Positions 44,128 through 52,140 of a DNA stretch of 64,000 nucleotides are shown here, in pieces. The DNA comes from Gammaproteobacteria bacterium. Lineage in GTDB: Bacteria; Pseudomonadota; Gammaproteobacteria; Eutrophobiales; Eutrophobiaceae. The translations under genes were made by a program, and so were the position numbers. How positions within the stretch are numbered: position 1 is the stretch's first letter; each line of letters begins with the position of its first letter. The DNA is taken from NCBI GenBank assembly GCA_004297165.1, contig SCUJ01000006.1, positions 1,302,464-1,366,463 of the forward strand, given 5' to 3'. The notes beneath the pieces were generated by a model. That model was not told where the DNA came from. It saw only the letters and a list, made by a program, of their open reading frames with translations, and made no database searches.

Positions 44128-45390
44128 TCACGGCCTTTTGCTTGCGATCCGCAACCTCACCGGCTCTTTGGCGGTTGTCTGCGCCCGCACGGACTCCGCC
44201 TCGAAATCGCCGCTGCGCGCCACGGCATCGCCACTGATGGAGACCCGCGCGCCGACGTCCACCTCGGGGAATCCGGACAACCTCGCCTCCGGCGTCATCG
44301 CCATGGAATCATCCAGTCTGACTTCAACCGGTAGATCCGCGACCCGCCGTTGCGCCACCGCGAGCGGCATGGGGGGACCATTCACCGCCCGCGCGAAGAT
44401 GAATACGACCTGATCCGGTTTGGTCTGCGCGGCCATCTCCGGAGTGAGCTCCACGCTCACGGTCAGGGTAGCGCCGCCTTCCGCCACTGCCGCCGCCGCG
44501 GTCGCGGCGACAGGTTTGCCAAGGGCGGCATTGGCCTCGGCGATCAGGCGCTCGATCTCGGCGACATCCGGCGAACCGGCCTCCAGTTTGGGTTGCAACG
44601 TTGTCCAGTAGCCGAGGGCGTCCTCGTAACGCCCCAGTTCGAAGGCCGCGAGGCCGGCGAGCCACAGGCCGGTGACGCTCTCCGGTTCCAGTTTGAGGGC
44701 GCGCTGCACGAGTTCCTCCGGGCGGCCGGCGATCTTCCCCTGGTTCGCCATCGCGAGCGCATCGGCATAGGCAAGCAGCACATCCGCCCGATCGCCGGTG
44801 AGCGCGAGGAGTTTTTCATAGGTCGCGGCGGCCTCGGCGAAACGCTCCAGGGCCAAATAGGATTTGCCAAGCAGGGACAGCCCTTCCTGATCGCGGGGAT
44901 TCTGTTCCAGCCGCCGCGCGAGTGCCGCGACGAGTCCATCGAGCGAGGCCGCGGATGAGCCATGGGCGGCGCCGTCGGCGCTGCCTTCAGCCTCCAGCAC
45001 GCCGAGGACCGGGATCAGGGAAGGCATGCCCAGATATAAATAAACCGGCACGGCAATGGCGGGGATCAGGATGGCGATCGCGCCGAGATGCGCCCAGTCT
45101 CTCCTGCCCACCGGTTGCGCGCCGGCGGATGACGCGGCGGCCTTCTCATTGCCCACCTCATCGAGCAGGGATCGTTCCAACTCGTGCCGGGCTGTCTCCG
45201 CCTCCGCTTCAGTAATCGTCCCGAACCGGCATTCGTTCTCGAGTTCGGCGAGTCGCAGCTTGTGGATGCTCACCGCGTCGGCGACCCGATCGTCGGACTG
45301 CGCCGGGTCGCGCCGGCGCAGCAGGGTCAGCGCCGGACCGGCGATCGCGATCAAGGTCAGGACGACTGCCAGGCCGTAGAACAGCGCCAT
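44128..45390 (-). CDS. ccmI: Cytochrome c maturation protein CcmI (apocytochrome chaperone)
   Basis: 420 residues from the ATG at 45390, which shares one base with the ccmH stop (TGATG). Two membrane helices (residues 3-23 and about 100-118) flank a cytoplasmic coiled stretch (RLAELENECRFGTITEAE). The periplasmic part has TPR repeats (LEQNPRDQEGLSLLGKSYL, RPEELVQRALKLEPES) and a C-terminal domain (LTVSVELTPEMAAQ) like E. coli CcmH C-terminal part and Pseudomonas CycH. It binds apocytochrome c and presents it to the haem lyase CcmF/CcmH. It is the last gene of the ccm operon. Confidence 0.93.
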   Translation of the reverse strand: MALFYGLAVVLTLIAIAGPALTLLRRRDPAQSDDRVADAVSIHKLRLAELENECRFGTITEAEAETARHELERSLLDEVGNEKAAASSAGAQPVGRRDWAHLGAIAILIPAIAVPVYLYLGMPSLIPVLGVLEAEGSADGAAHGSSAASLDGLVAALARRLEQNPRDQEGLSLLGKSYLALERFAEAAATYEKLLALTGDRADVLLAYADALAMANQGKIAGRPEELVQRALKLEPESVTGLWLAGLAAFELGRYEDALGYWTTLQPKLEAGSPDVAEIERLIAEANAALGKPVAATAAAAVAEGGATLTVSVELTPEMAAQTKPDQVVFIFARAVNGPPMPLAVAQRRVADLPVEVRLDDSMAMTPEARLSGFPEVDVGARVSISGDAVARSGDFEAESVRAQTTAKEPVRLRIASKRP

Positions 45391-45899
45391 CAGGATTCCC
45401 CGTCCCGGCGATTGAGCAGTTCCCGCAATTTCCCTTGTTCCGCCTCCGTGAGGACAGGCGCGCTCGCGCGCCGGCGGCGGGCGATATATCCCACAATGAT
45501 CACCGCTCCGGCAAACAGTACGAAGGGACCGAACCACAACAGCCAGGTGGACGATTTCAAGGGCGGACGATAGAGCACGAAATCACCGTAACGATCCACC
45601 AGGAAGCGGACGATGGCGGCGTCATCCATACCCTCTTCCATCATCCGGTAGATCTCATCCCGGAGGTCCGCGGCAATCCCCGCAGTCGAATCCTTGAGAT
45701 TCTGGTTCTGGCACTTGACGCAGCGCAGTTCCTCGATCAGGGCGAGATAACGCGCCTCGTCGCCGGCGCGGCTGAATTCCCGCGGCGCATCATCGGCCAG
45801 CGCCGGCATGGAGTGCAGGCAGAGCAGCAGGATGGCCTGCGAAACGATACGAAAGAAGGTATGAGTATGTAAGCCTCTCCCGCCGGGAGACGCCTGCAT
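45390..45899 (-). CDS. ccmH: Cytochrome c maturation protein CcmH (apocytochrome thiol reductase)
   Basis: 169 residues from the ATG at 45899, the only upstream ATG that keeps the signal peptide (FFRIVSQAILLLCLHSMPALA). The redox motif is RCVKCQNQN with Cys60 and Cys63. A membrane helix (about 125-145) and a basic tail end the protein. It keeps apocytochrome cysteines reduced for haem attachment. The start codon and the first ten residues (MQASPGGRGL) lie inside a palindromic repeat and no ribosome site is seen, so either the start has been taken over from the repeat or translation begins at a non-ATG codon downstream. Confidence 0.9.
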   Translation of the reverse strand: MQASPGGRGLHTHTFFRIVSQAILLLCLHSMPALADDAPREFSRAGDEARYLALIEELRCVKCQNQNLKDSTAGIAADLRDEIYRMMEEGMDDAAIVRFLVDRYGDFVLYRPPLKSSTWLLWFGPFVLFAGAVIIVGYIARRRRASAPVLTEAEQGKLRELLNRRDGES

Positions 45900-46030
45900 G
45901 GACGCAGGCGGTTGAAAATGTTGGGAACGAATTTTCCAGGCCGCCGCGGAGCGGCGGGTGAGGGAGTGCGATAATTCATTTATTGAATTTCCCTCATCCC
46001 CGGCCCTTCTCCCGGAGGGAGAAGGGAGAT
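45885..46030. repeat. Palindromic repeat cluster inside the ccm operon
   Basis: Read on the minus strand: a hairpin of the CCCTTCTCC family (46030-45990), CCGCCGC/GCGGCGG (45957-45941), then CGCCTGC, GTCCAT, GCAGGCG (45910-45891) and CCCGGCGGGAG. It fills the 148-base gap ccmG-ccmH; every other ccm junction overlaps or has one base between. The ATG of ccmH is in the loop and arm of the third hairpin. Confidence 0.75.
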
Positions 46031-46047
46031 TATTAGGCTGTCCAGAA

Positions 46048-46575
46048 TTACGACCCACGCAGGCGCTCCAACAGCGGACGGATCTCCTCCGTGAGGGTAG
46101 TCGCATCGATCGGACCGATGTGTTTGTAGCGGATGACGCCGTCCCGGTCGATGATGAAGGTCTCCGGCACGCCGTAGACGCCGTAATCCATTCCCGCGCG
46201 CCCGGCCTCGTCGAAGGCGCTCGTGGAGTAAGGATCGCCATTGCTCTTAAGCCAGGCGAGGGCCTCCGCCCGGTCGTCCTTGTAGTTCAGGCCGATCAGA
46301 CGGATCCCCTGGTCTTTTGCGAGTTCGAGCAACTGCGGATGTTCGTGGCGGCATTCCACGCACCAGGAGGCCCAGACATTCAAGACGCTCACCCCGCCCC
46401 GCAGGTCCTGCAACCCGATCGTTTTATCCGGGGCGTGCAGGGTGGGCAACGTGAACGCGGGAGCCGGCTTGTCGATCAGGGGCGAAGGGATCACGCTGGG
46501 GTCATGGCGCAGCCCCACAACCAGCAAGACCACCAGTCCGAGAAAGATCGCGAGCGGAAGAAGGTAGCGGATCAT
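46048..46575 (-). CDS. ccmG: Thiol:disulfide interchange protein CcmG/DsbE
   Basis: 175 residues from the ATG at 46575, overlapping the ccmF stop by 4 bases. An N-terminal membrane anchor (3-21) is followed by a thioredoxin fold with active site WCVEC (Cys72, Cys75) and the cis-Pro loop GVPETF. It resolves the disulfide between apocytochrome and CcmH in the periplasm. Length and all motifs are normal. It is separated from ccmH by repeats, which may lower expression of the last two genes of the operon. Confidence 0.95.
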   Translation of the reverse strand: MIRYLLPLAIFLGLVVLLVVGLRHDPSVIPSPLIDKPAPAFTLPTLHAPDKTIGLQDLRGGVSVLNVWASWCVECRHEHPQLLELAKDQGIRLIGLNYKDDRAEALAWLKSNGDPYSTSAFDEAGRAGMDYGVYGVPETFIIDRDGVIRYKHIGPIDATTLTEEIRPLLERLRGS

Positions 46576-48545
46576 GCGCGGCCCGGCGCGGCGGCGCGCG
46601 ACGCCTCCGTTGCGGCGTGTTTTACCTGGACGCGATAGCGGCGGTCGCAGGCCGCAAGCAGCCCGCCCGCCGCCATGAAGATGGCCCCGAGCCAGATCCA
46701 GCGCACCAGGGGACGATAGTAGAGCCTGATGCTCCAATCGCCCGCTCCCGTTCCCTCGTCCAACGGCTCGCCGAGCGAGATATAGAGATCGCGGAACAAC
46801 CCGGCGTCGATGCCCGCCTCGGTCATCGGCATGTTGCGCACGGTGTACACGCGCTTCTCGGAGTGCAGGTCCGCGACCGAGCGACCGCCGCGCGTGACCC
46901 CGGCCGTGGCGCGATAGCCGTGATAGTTCGGCCCTTCGATCTCGTCGATGGCGTCCAGCCGGTATTGATAGCCCGCGAGCTCGACCACATCGCCAGCGCC
47001 CATGCGCTCGTGCAGCTCCCGGCTGTAGTGACTGGTGATGCAGATCCCGACGATGCTGATGGCAAATCCGAGGTGCGCGAGGGTCATGCCGAGATAGCCG
47101 GCGGGCGTTTCCCAACCATCCCGGCGCAGGCGCTGCCAGAGCGAAGAGAGCGCGGCCCCGGCGATCCAGAGGGCGAGGATCAGGGCGAGGATCGTCTGGA
47201 GTTTCACGGCCTCCGCGAGCATCACGATCAACGCCACGCCGAGAACCCCGCTGCCGAGGGCGATGGGCCAGATCCGGGGCCACAACCGCCCCCAGTCATC
47301 CGCGCGCCAGGCGGTAAGCACGCCCAGACCGAGGAGGATGGCGACCGGGATCATCAACGGCACGAACACGCTGTTGAAATAAGGCGCCCCCACCGAGAGC
47401 TTGCTGAATCCGAAGGCCTCCACGATCAACGGATACACCGTGCCCAGCAGCACCGACGCCATGGCCACCGTCAGGAGGACGCTGCTTCCGAGCAACAGGG
47501 TCTCCCGCGAGATAAATTCGAAAGCGCCGCCGCCCGCGATCCCCGGCGCGCGCAGGGCGTAGAGCAGCAGGGATCCGCCGATCACGATCCCGAGCAGGAT
47601 GAGGATGAACAGACCGCGGGTCGGGTCGGCGGCGAAGGCATGCACGGAGGTCAGCACGCCCGAACGCACCAGGAAGGTCCCGAGCAGGCTGAGCGAGAAG
47701 GCGCAGATGGCGAGCAATACCGTCCAGTGTTTGAAGACGCCGCGCTTCTCCGTAGCGGCCAGCGTATGGATCAGCGCCGTGCCCGCGAGCCACGGCATGA
47801 ACGAGGCGTTCTCGACCGGATCCCAGAACCACCAGCCGCCCCAACCCAGTTCGTAGTAGGCCCACCAGCTCCCGAGCGCAATGCCGAGCGTCAGGAACAA
47901 CCAGGCGACGGTTGTCCAGGGCCGCGACCAGCGCGCCCAGGCGGCGTCCAGCCGGCCGCCGAGCAGGGCGGCGATGGCAAAACCGAAGACCACCGCGAAA
48001 CCCACATAGCCGGTGTACAACATCGGCGGATGCACGACGAGGCCGGGGTCCTGCAACAACGGATTCAGATCCGCGCCATCCGGCGGGGCCGGGAAATAGC
48101 GCCGGAAGGGGTTGGAGGTGAACAGCAGAAAGAGCAGAAAACCCGTGCTGACGAGACCCATCACGCCGATGACCCGCGCGGTGAAGACCTCCGCCAGATT
48201 GCGGCTGAATATGGTCACGGCGAAGGTCCAGATCCCGAGGATCAGCACCCACAACAGGAGCGAGCCCTCATGCGCGCCCCAGACCGCGGAGATCCGGTAG
48301 ATCGCCGGCAACTGGCTGTTGGAGTTTTCCGCCACGTAGGCGACCGTGAAGTCATTGACGATGAAGCTGTAGGTCAGGGCCACGAAGGCGAGCGCGAGAA
48401 AGCCGAGCTGACCGCGCGCCGCGGGTCGGGCCAGCGCGATCCAGGCTGGGTTGTCGCGGGCGGCGCCGAGGAGCGGATAGATCGACTGGATCAACGCGAG
48501 ACAAAGCGCGAGGATCAGACAGAAGTGGCCGAGTTCGGGGATCAA
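46572..48545 (-). CDS. ccmF: Cytochrome c haem lyase subunit CcmF
   Basis: 657 residues, normal length. About fifteen membrane segments. The tryptophan-rich WWD domain is GWGGWWFWDPVENASFMPWL near residues 228-247, and conserved His residues (HPPMLYTGY, LIHTLAATEK) serve as haem ligands. It receives haem from CcmE and attaches it to the apocytochrome with CcmH and CcmI. Start and stop overlap ccmE and ccmG by 4 bases each. Confidence 0.97.
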   Translation of the reverse strand: MIPELGHFCLILALCLALIQSIYPLLGAARDNPAWIALARPAARGQLGFLALAFVALTYSFIVNDFTVAYVAENSNSQLPAIYRISAVWGAHEGSLLLWVLILGIWTFAVTIFSRNLAEVFTARVIGVMGLVSTGFLLFLLFTSNPFRRYFPAPPDGADLNPLLQDPGLVVHPPMLYTGYVGFAVVFGFAIAALLGGRLDAAWARWSRPWTTVAWLFLTLGIALGSWWAYYELGWGGWWFWDPVENASFMPWLAGTALIHTLAATEKRGVFKHWTVLLAICAFSLSLLGTFLVRSGVLTSVHAFAADPTRGLFILILLGIVIGGSLLLYALRAPGIAGGGAFEFISRETLLLGSSVLLTVAMASVLLGTVYPLIVEAFGFSKLSVGAPYFNSVFVPLMIPVAILLGLGVLTAWRADDWGRLWPRIWPIALGSGVLGVALIVMLAEAVKLQTILALILALWIAGAALSSLWQRLRRDGWETPAGYLGMTLAHLGFAISIVGICITSHYSRELHERMGAGDVVELAGYQYRLDAIDEIEGPNYHGYRATAGVTRGGRSVADLHSEKRVYTVRNMPMTEAGIDAGLFRDLYISLGEPLDEGTGAGDWSIRLYYRPLVRWIWLGAIFMAAGGLLAACDRRYRVQVKHAATEASRAAAPGRA

Positions 48546-49003
48546 TTCTGCCTCTCGCGAAGATGTGTCGTCGGCACCGCGCCGCCAGCCGCCTTGATCG
48601 CATCCGCGACCTCCGGCGGCATGTAGTTTTCATCGTGTTTGGCCAGCACCTCGGAGGCCACGAAGACGCCATCGGTCAGGCTGCCGTTCGCGACGATGCC
48701 CTGCCCCTCGCGGAAGAGGTCGGGCAGGATGCCATCATAACGCACTCCAATCTTTTCCACCGTATCGGTCAATTCGAAGGCCACGGCGAGGCTGTGAGGG
48801 TCGCGCTTGACGCTGCCATGCACCACCAGACCGCCCAGACGGAACGGCCTGCTCACTGGCGCCTCGCCCTTCGCCACCTGCAACGGGCTGTAGAAATAGA
48901 GAAGGTTCTCCTGGAAGGCCATCAGCGCGAACGCCGCGGCCGCCCCGGCGCCCAAGACGATAAAGATCGTGGTGATCAGCAGTTTGCGCCGTTTGGGATT
49001 CAT
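48542..49003 (-). CDS. ccmE: Periplasmic haem chaperone CcmE
   Basis: 153 residues. A basic start and one membrane anchor (residues 8-28) are followed by an OB-fold. The haem-binding His123 and Tyr127 lie in AKHDENYMPPEV, the covalent haem-attachment motif of the His-type CcmE. It carries haem b from CcmC to CcmF. Overlaps its neighbours by 4 bases on both sides. Confidence 0.97.
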   Translation of the reverse strand: MNPKRRKLLITTIFIVLGAGAAAAFALMAFQENLLYFYSPLQVAKGEAPVSRPFRLGGLVVHGSVKRDPHSLAVAFELTDTVEKIGVRYDGILPDLFREGQGIVANGSLTDGVFVASEVLAKHDENYMPPEVADAIKAAGGAVPTTHLRERQN

Positions 49004-49179
49004 GCGCGCCCCGCCTCCCGCCGCATCCGGTTGCGGATCTCGCCGAGGATCCGCCGCTCCCGCCGCCGGGGCAGGATCAGATGTGCAATCATGAGGCCCA
49101 TGCAGAGGCCGAAGGAGGTCCAGACGTAAAAGGCGTAACCGCCCATATCGAGATATTCCACGATCCCCTCCATCTTCAT
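49000..49179 (-). CDS. ccmD: Haem exporter subunit CcmD
   Basis: 59 residues from the ATG at 49179, overlapping the ccmC stop and the ccmE start. One membrane helix (YAFYVWTSFGLCMGLMIAHL, about 15-34) followed by a basic tail (PRRRERRILGEIRNRMRRE) is the standard CcmD pattern. It releases haem-loaded CcmE from the CcmABC complex. Too short for automatic gene finding, but position and pattern leave little doubt. Confidence 0.92.
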   Translation of the reverse strand: MKMEGIVEYLDMGGYAFYVWTSFGLCMGLMIAHLILPRRRERRILGEIRNRMRREAGRA

Positions 49180-49919
49180 TTGCCTCCCGCCGCCAGCGCC
49201 CGCACCCAACTGGAGTTTTTTTCCTGCTCCAGGATCTCGCAACGCACCTGCTGCATGAGCACGGCCAGATAATACGTGGTGAAACCTATCGCCATGACGA
49301 GCAGCGGGATCAGCATGGAGATGTGGATGGCGGGGCCCTCGGCGCGGACAATCGTCGGCCCCTGGTGCAAAGTGTTCCACCACATGACCGAGTAATGGAT
49401 GATCGGGATGTTCACCACGCCGACGAGGGCGAGCACCGCGCCGGCCCGCGCCGCGGTGCGCCGGTCGTCGATGGCCGCCTGCAGGGCGATGTACCCCAGG
49501 TACAGGAACAGGAGTATCAGCTCGGAGGTCAGCCGCGCGTCCCACACCCACCACGTCCCCCACATGGGTTTGCCCCAGAGCATCCCGGTGATGAGCGTCA
49601 GAAAGGTGAAGATCGCGCCGGTCGGGGCGGAGGCCCGGGCCACGGCATCCATCAGCTTGACCTTCCAGACCAGACCCACGGCGCCCGCTCCGGCCATGAC
49701 CACATACACGAACATGGACATCCAGGCGGCGGGGACGTGCAGAAAGATGATCCGGTAACTCTCGCCCTGTTCCTCGTCCGCCGGGGCGAGGAACAGGCTG
49801 TCCCAGAGACCGGCGAGCAACAAAAACATTGTCACCCAGCCAAACCAGGGCGCGAGCCGGCCCGCCAGGGTGTAGGCGTTCTCCGGGGCGGCGTATTTGT
49901 CGATGGCCTGGCCAAACAT
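49176..49919 (-). CDS. ccmC: Haem exporter subunit CcmC
   Basis: 247 residues with six membrane helices. The WWD signature is WGTWWVWDARLTSE, and two conserved His residues flank it (FLHVPAAW and IPIIHYSVMWWNTLHQ). It loads haem onto CcmE at the periplasmic face. Length typical. One base separates it from the ccmB stop. Confidence 0.97.
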   Translation of the reverse strand: MFGQAIDKYAAPENAYTLAGRLAPWFGWVTMFLLLAGLWDSLFLAPADEEQGESYRIIFLHVPAAWMSMFVYVVMAGAGAVGLVWKVKLMDAVARASAPTGAIFTFLTLITGMLWGKPMWGTWWVWDARLTSELILLFLYLGYIALQAAIDDRRTAARAGAVLALVGVVNIPIIHYSVMWWNTLHQGPTIVRAEGPAIHISMLIPLLVMAIGFTTYYLAVLMQQVRCEILEQEKNSSWVRALAAGGK

Positions 49920-49920
49920 A

Positions 49921-50604
49921 TCAACCCATCCGGATGCGCAGCGAGGCAGCGGTGGCGAAGGGACACAGGGTGGCGGCGAGGATCAACATGGCGGCGAGTA
50001 TATATATCTCTCCAAATACGGATAAGCCTTTCAGGGTATTGTTCACCCCGGCGACGGCGAAGATCAGGACCGGCATGTAGAGCGGCAGGACCAGCAGGGC
50101 CAGCAACATACCGCCGCCGCGCAGACCGACCGTAAGCGCCACGCCGACAGAGCCTACCAGACTCAGGACCGGGGTGCCAAGGAGGAGCGTCATGAGCAGC
50201 GGAAATACCGCGGCGCCCGGCAGATAGAGAAACACGCTCAGCAGCATGGCGAACGCGGTCAGCGGGGCCCCGGTCAGCAGCCAGTGCGCCAGGATCTTGG
50301 CGAAGACGAGGATCACATCCGGGCAGGGCGAGAGCAGGAGTTGTTCGAGCGAACCGTCGTCGAAATCGGAGCGGAACATCATATCGAGCGAGATGCTGGA
50401 GGCCAGCACCGCCGCGACCCAGATTACGGCGGGGGCGTGGGCTTGGAGGGTGAGCTTGTCTGGACCGAGCGCGAGCGGGAACATCGTGACGACGATGAGG
50501 AAAAACAGCAGGGGATTCAGCAGCTCGCCCTGATGGCGCAGCGCGAGCCGGACATCCCGCAACAGGACCGCGACAAAGGCGCGAAGGATAGGCGTCATTT
50601 CCAT
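49921..50604 (-). CDS. ccmB: Haem ABC exporter permease CcmB
   Basis: 227 residues with six membrane helices and the conserved FDDGSLEQLLLSP loop. Starts MEMTPILRAF, within the last codons of ccmA (10-base overlap). With CcmA and CcmC it forms the transporter that frees CcmE with bound haem. No unusual features. Confidence 0.95.
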   Translation of the reverse strand: MEMTPILRAFVAVLLRDVRLALRHQGELLNPLLFFLIVVTMFPLALGPDKLTLQAHAPAVIWVAAVLASSISLDMMFRSDFDDGSLEQLLLSPCPDVILVFAKILAHWLLTGAPLTAFAMLLSVFLYLPGAAVFPLLMTLLLGTPVLSLVGSVGVALTVGLRGGGMLLALLVLPLYMPVLIFAVAGVNNTLKGLSVFGEIYILAAMLILAATLCPFATAASLRIRMG

Positions 50605-51239
50605 TCGTTCAGCAACAGCCTGGTGAATTTTCCGGTGGTTATGTTAATCGGCTCATGGGTCGCGAGGATCAGCATGCCCCCATTGGCGACATGCCTTTCG
50701 ATGACCTTCTCGATGAGCTTCCGGCCTGCGTCATCAACAGACGTGAACGGCTCATCCAGGATCCAGAGCGCGGCATCGTGAAGCAGCAACCGGGCCAGCG
50801 CCGCCCGCCGCCGTTGCCCCGAGGACAGCATGCGCGCTGGCGTATCCTCATATCCCGCGAGCCCGAAAGTCTCCAGCGCCGCGAGCATCTGTACCCCGCC
50901 GTTCGCCGAAAAGGCCAGACGGCAGGCGACTTCGAGATTTTCGCGCGGGGTCAGTTCCAGTTTGAGCCCGTTCTGATGGCCGATGTAATTGACCGCGGCG
51001 AGATAGCCGGGGGCATCCTCGCCGATCTCCCGCCCCTGCCACAGCACCCGGCCTGTCTCCGCCAGGGCCAACCCGCAGAGGATCCGCAGGAGGCTGGTCT
51101 TGCCACAGCCGTTCGGCCCGTCGATCTGGATCGTCTCACCCGGTTGCAGGCTGCAACTGAAACCCCGGAACAACGCCAGGTCGTTGCGGGTACAGGAGAG
51201 ATTCTCCGCCTGCAACGGCGGGCAGGCGGCATCACTCAT
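50595..51239 (-). CDS. ccmA: Haem ABC exporter ATP-binding protein CcmA
   Basis: 214 residues. Walker A is GPNGCGKTS, signature motif LSSGQRRRAALARL, Walker B LWILDEP, and the switch His is in ATHEP. Length and motifs are those of CcmA. Its start overlaps by 8 bases the end of the response-regulator gene upstream, an uncommon head for a ccm operon, and its end overlaps ccmB. Confidence 0.96.
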   Translation of the reverse strand: MSDAACPPLQAENLSCTRNDLALFRGFSCSLQPGETIQIDGPNGCGKTSLLRILCGLALAETGRVLWQGREIGEDAPGYLAAVNYIGHQNGLKLELTPRENLEVACRLAFSANGGVQMLAALETFGLAGYEDTPARMLSSGQRRRAALARLLLHDAALWILDEPFTSVDDAGRKLIEKVIERHVANGGMLILATHEPINITTGKFTRLLLNEWK

Positions 51240-51978
51240 CAGGCTCGACGTTTCTGCGGTTCTCGATCCGGGCGGTAAACAGATACCCTTCGCCGCGCAC
51301 CGTCTTTATGAAATCGTCCGCCTCCGCCACATCCCGGATCTTCCGGCGCAGCTTGCCGATCAGGACATCCAGGCTGCGATCGATCGGGCTCCACTCCCGC
51401 TCGGACAACTGTTCCATGAGGCGGTCCCGGCTCAAGACCCGGTTGCCGTGCTTGACGAGGAGCGACAGCAGCCGGAATTCCTTCGCGGTCAGAAACACCT
51501 TCTCGCCGTCGGGGGCGTACAGATCGTGCGCCGCGAAATCGAGGGTCCAGCCGGAAAAATGGACCGTCTCGGGCCCGGTCTCGGGCGTCGCCGGGGCATC
51601 GCCAGGGGCATGCAATCGTCTCAGCACGCTGCGGACCCGCGCCAGGAGTTCCCTGTTCTGAAAGGGCTTGGCGATGTAATCGTCCGCGCCGACCTCAAGG
51701 CCGATGATCTTGTCCACGGTATCGTCCTTCCCGGTGATGATGATGATGCCGAGCCCCGGATGCTTGCGCAGTTCCTGCGCGAGTTGCAGTCCGTCCGCAT
51801 CCCCCAGCATGAGATCCAGCAGGACGAGGTTCGGCAGGTCCAGTTCGATGTGCCGGCGCATCTGCTCCCCGCTCAGCACGGTGCTGACGCGAAAGCCCTC
51901 CCTGGTCAGATAACGGCGCAGGAGATCGCATAACCTCTGGTCGTCATCAACCACCAGGATGGATGCGGCTTTGTTCAT
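51232..51978 (-). CDS. OmpR-family response regulator at the head of the ccm operon
   Basis: 248 residues. The receiver has DDD at 11-13, phospho-acceptor Asp55 (LLDLMLGDADG), Thr in IITGKDD and Lys in YIAKPFQ. A winged-helix DNA-binding domain (about 150-235) has FLTAKEFRLLSLLVKHGNRV and the recognition-helix SLDVLIGKLRRKI, cut at family positions. It overlaps ccmA by 8 bases, so it is the first gene of the ccm transcript and would be made with the maturation machinery. It may regulate its own operon. The divergent hybrid kinase at 52141 is the nearest possible partner. Confidence 0.92.
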   Translation of the reverse strand: MNKAASILVVDDDQRLCDLLRRYLTREGFRVSTVLSGEQMRRHIELDLPNLVLLDLMLGDADGLQLAQELRKHPGLGIIIITGKDDTVDKIIGLEVGADDYIAKPFQNRELLARVRSVLRRLHAPGDAPATPETGPETVHFSGWTLDFAAHDLYAPDGEKVFLTAKEFRLLSLLVKHGNRVLSRDRLMEQLSEREWSPIDRSLDVLIGKLRRKIRDVAEADDFIKTVRGEGYLFTARIENRRNVEPDE

Positions 51979-52033
51979 CGGGTCTTGGTTTCGTCATCAG
52001 GGATTGAATGAGCGGGATGATACAAAATCCGCG

Positions 52034-52088
52034 TTGACACGGGTATCATTTCCGTGTTTTCTGTAATGACTTGCTGGGGGCAAGTCAT
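52034..52088. promoter_or_regulatory. Candidate regulatory dyads between a response regulator and a divergent kinase
   Basis: A TTGACA at 52034-52039 starts a dyad CACGG, 9 bases, CCGTG (52038-52056) belonging to the TGACAC-GTGTTTTC family. A perfect 9-base hairpin follows, ATGACTTGC, TGGGG, GCAAGTCAT (52066-52088). The region lies between two divergent genes. I saw no -10 box with good spacing, so promoter assignment is weak. Confidence 0.35.
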
Positions 52089-52140
52089 CTGTCTGCTAGT
52101 TCGCAGCGATCCGGATCCGCAAAAGAGACGCTTCCCGTTT

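Noticed and set aside
46617-48626. A 669-codon open frame on the plus strand opposite ccmF
   Set aside because: Antisense shadow of ccmF; composition is low-complexity Arg, Glu, Gln, Pro and has no domain.
52054-52140. An upstream start for the hybrid kinase at 52141
   Set aside because: The extra 29 residues lie over the dyads and do not form a membrane segment; the kinase module begins naturally at 52141.
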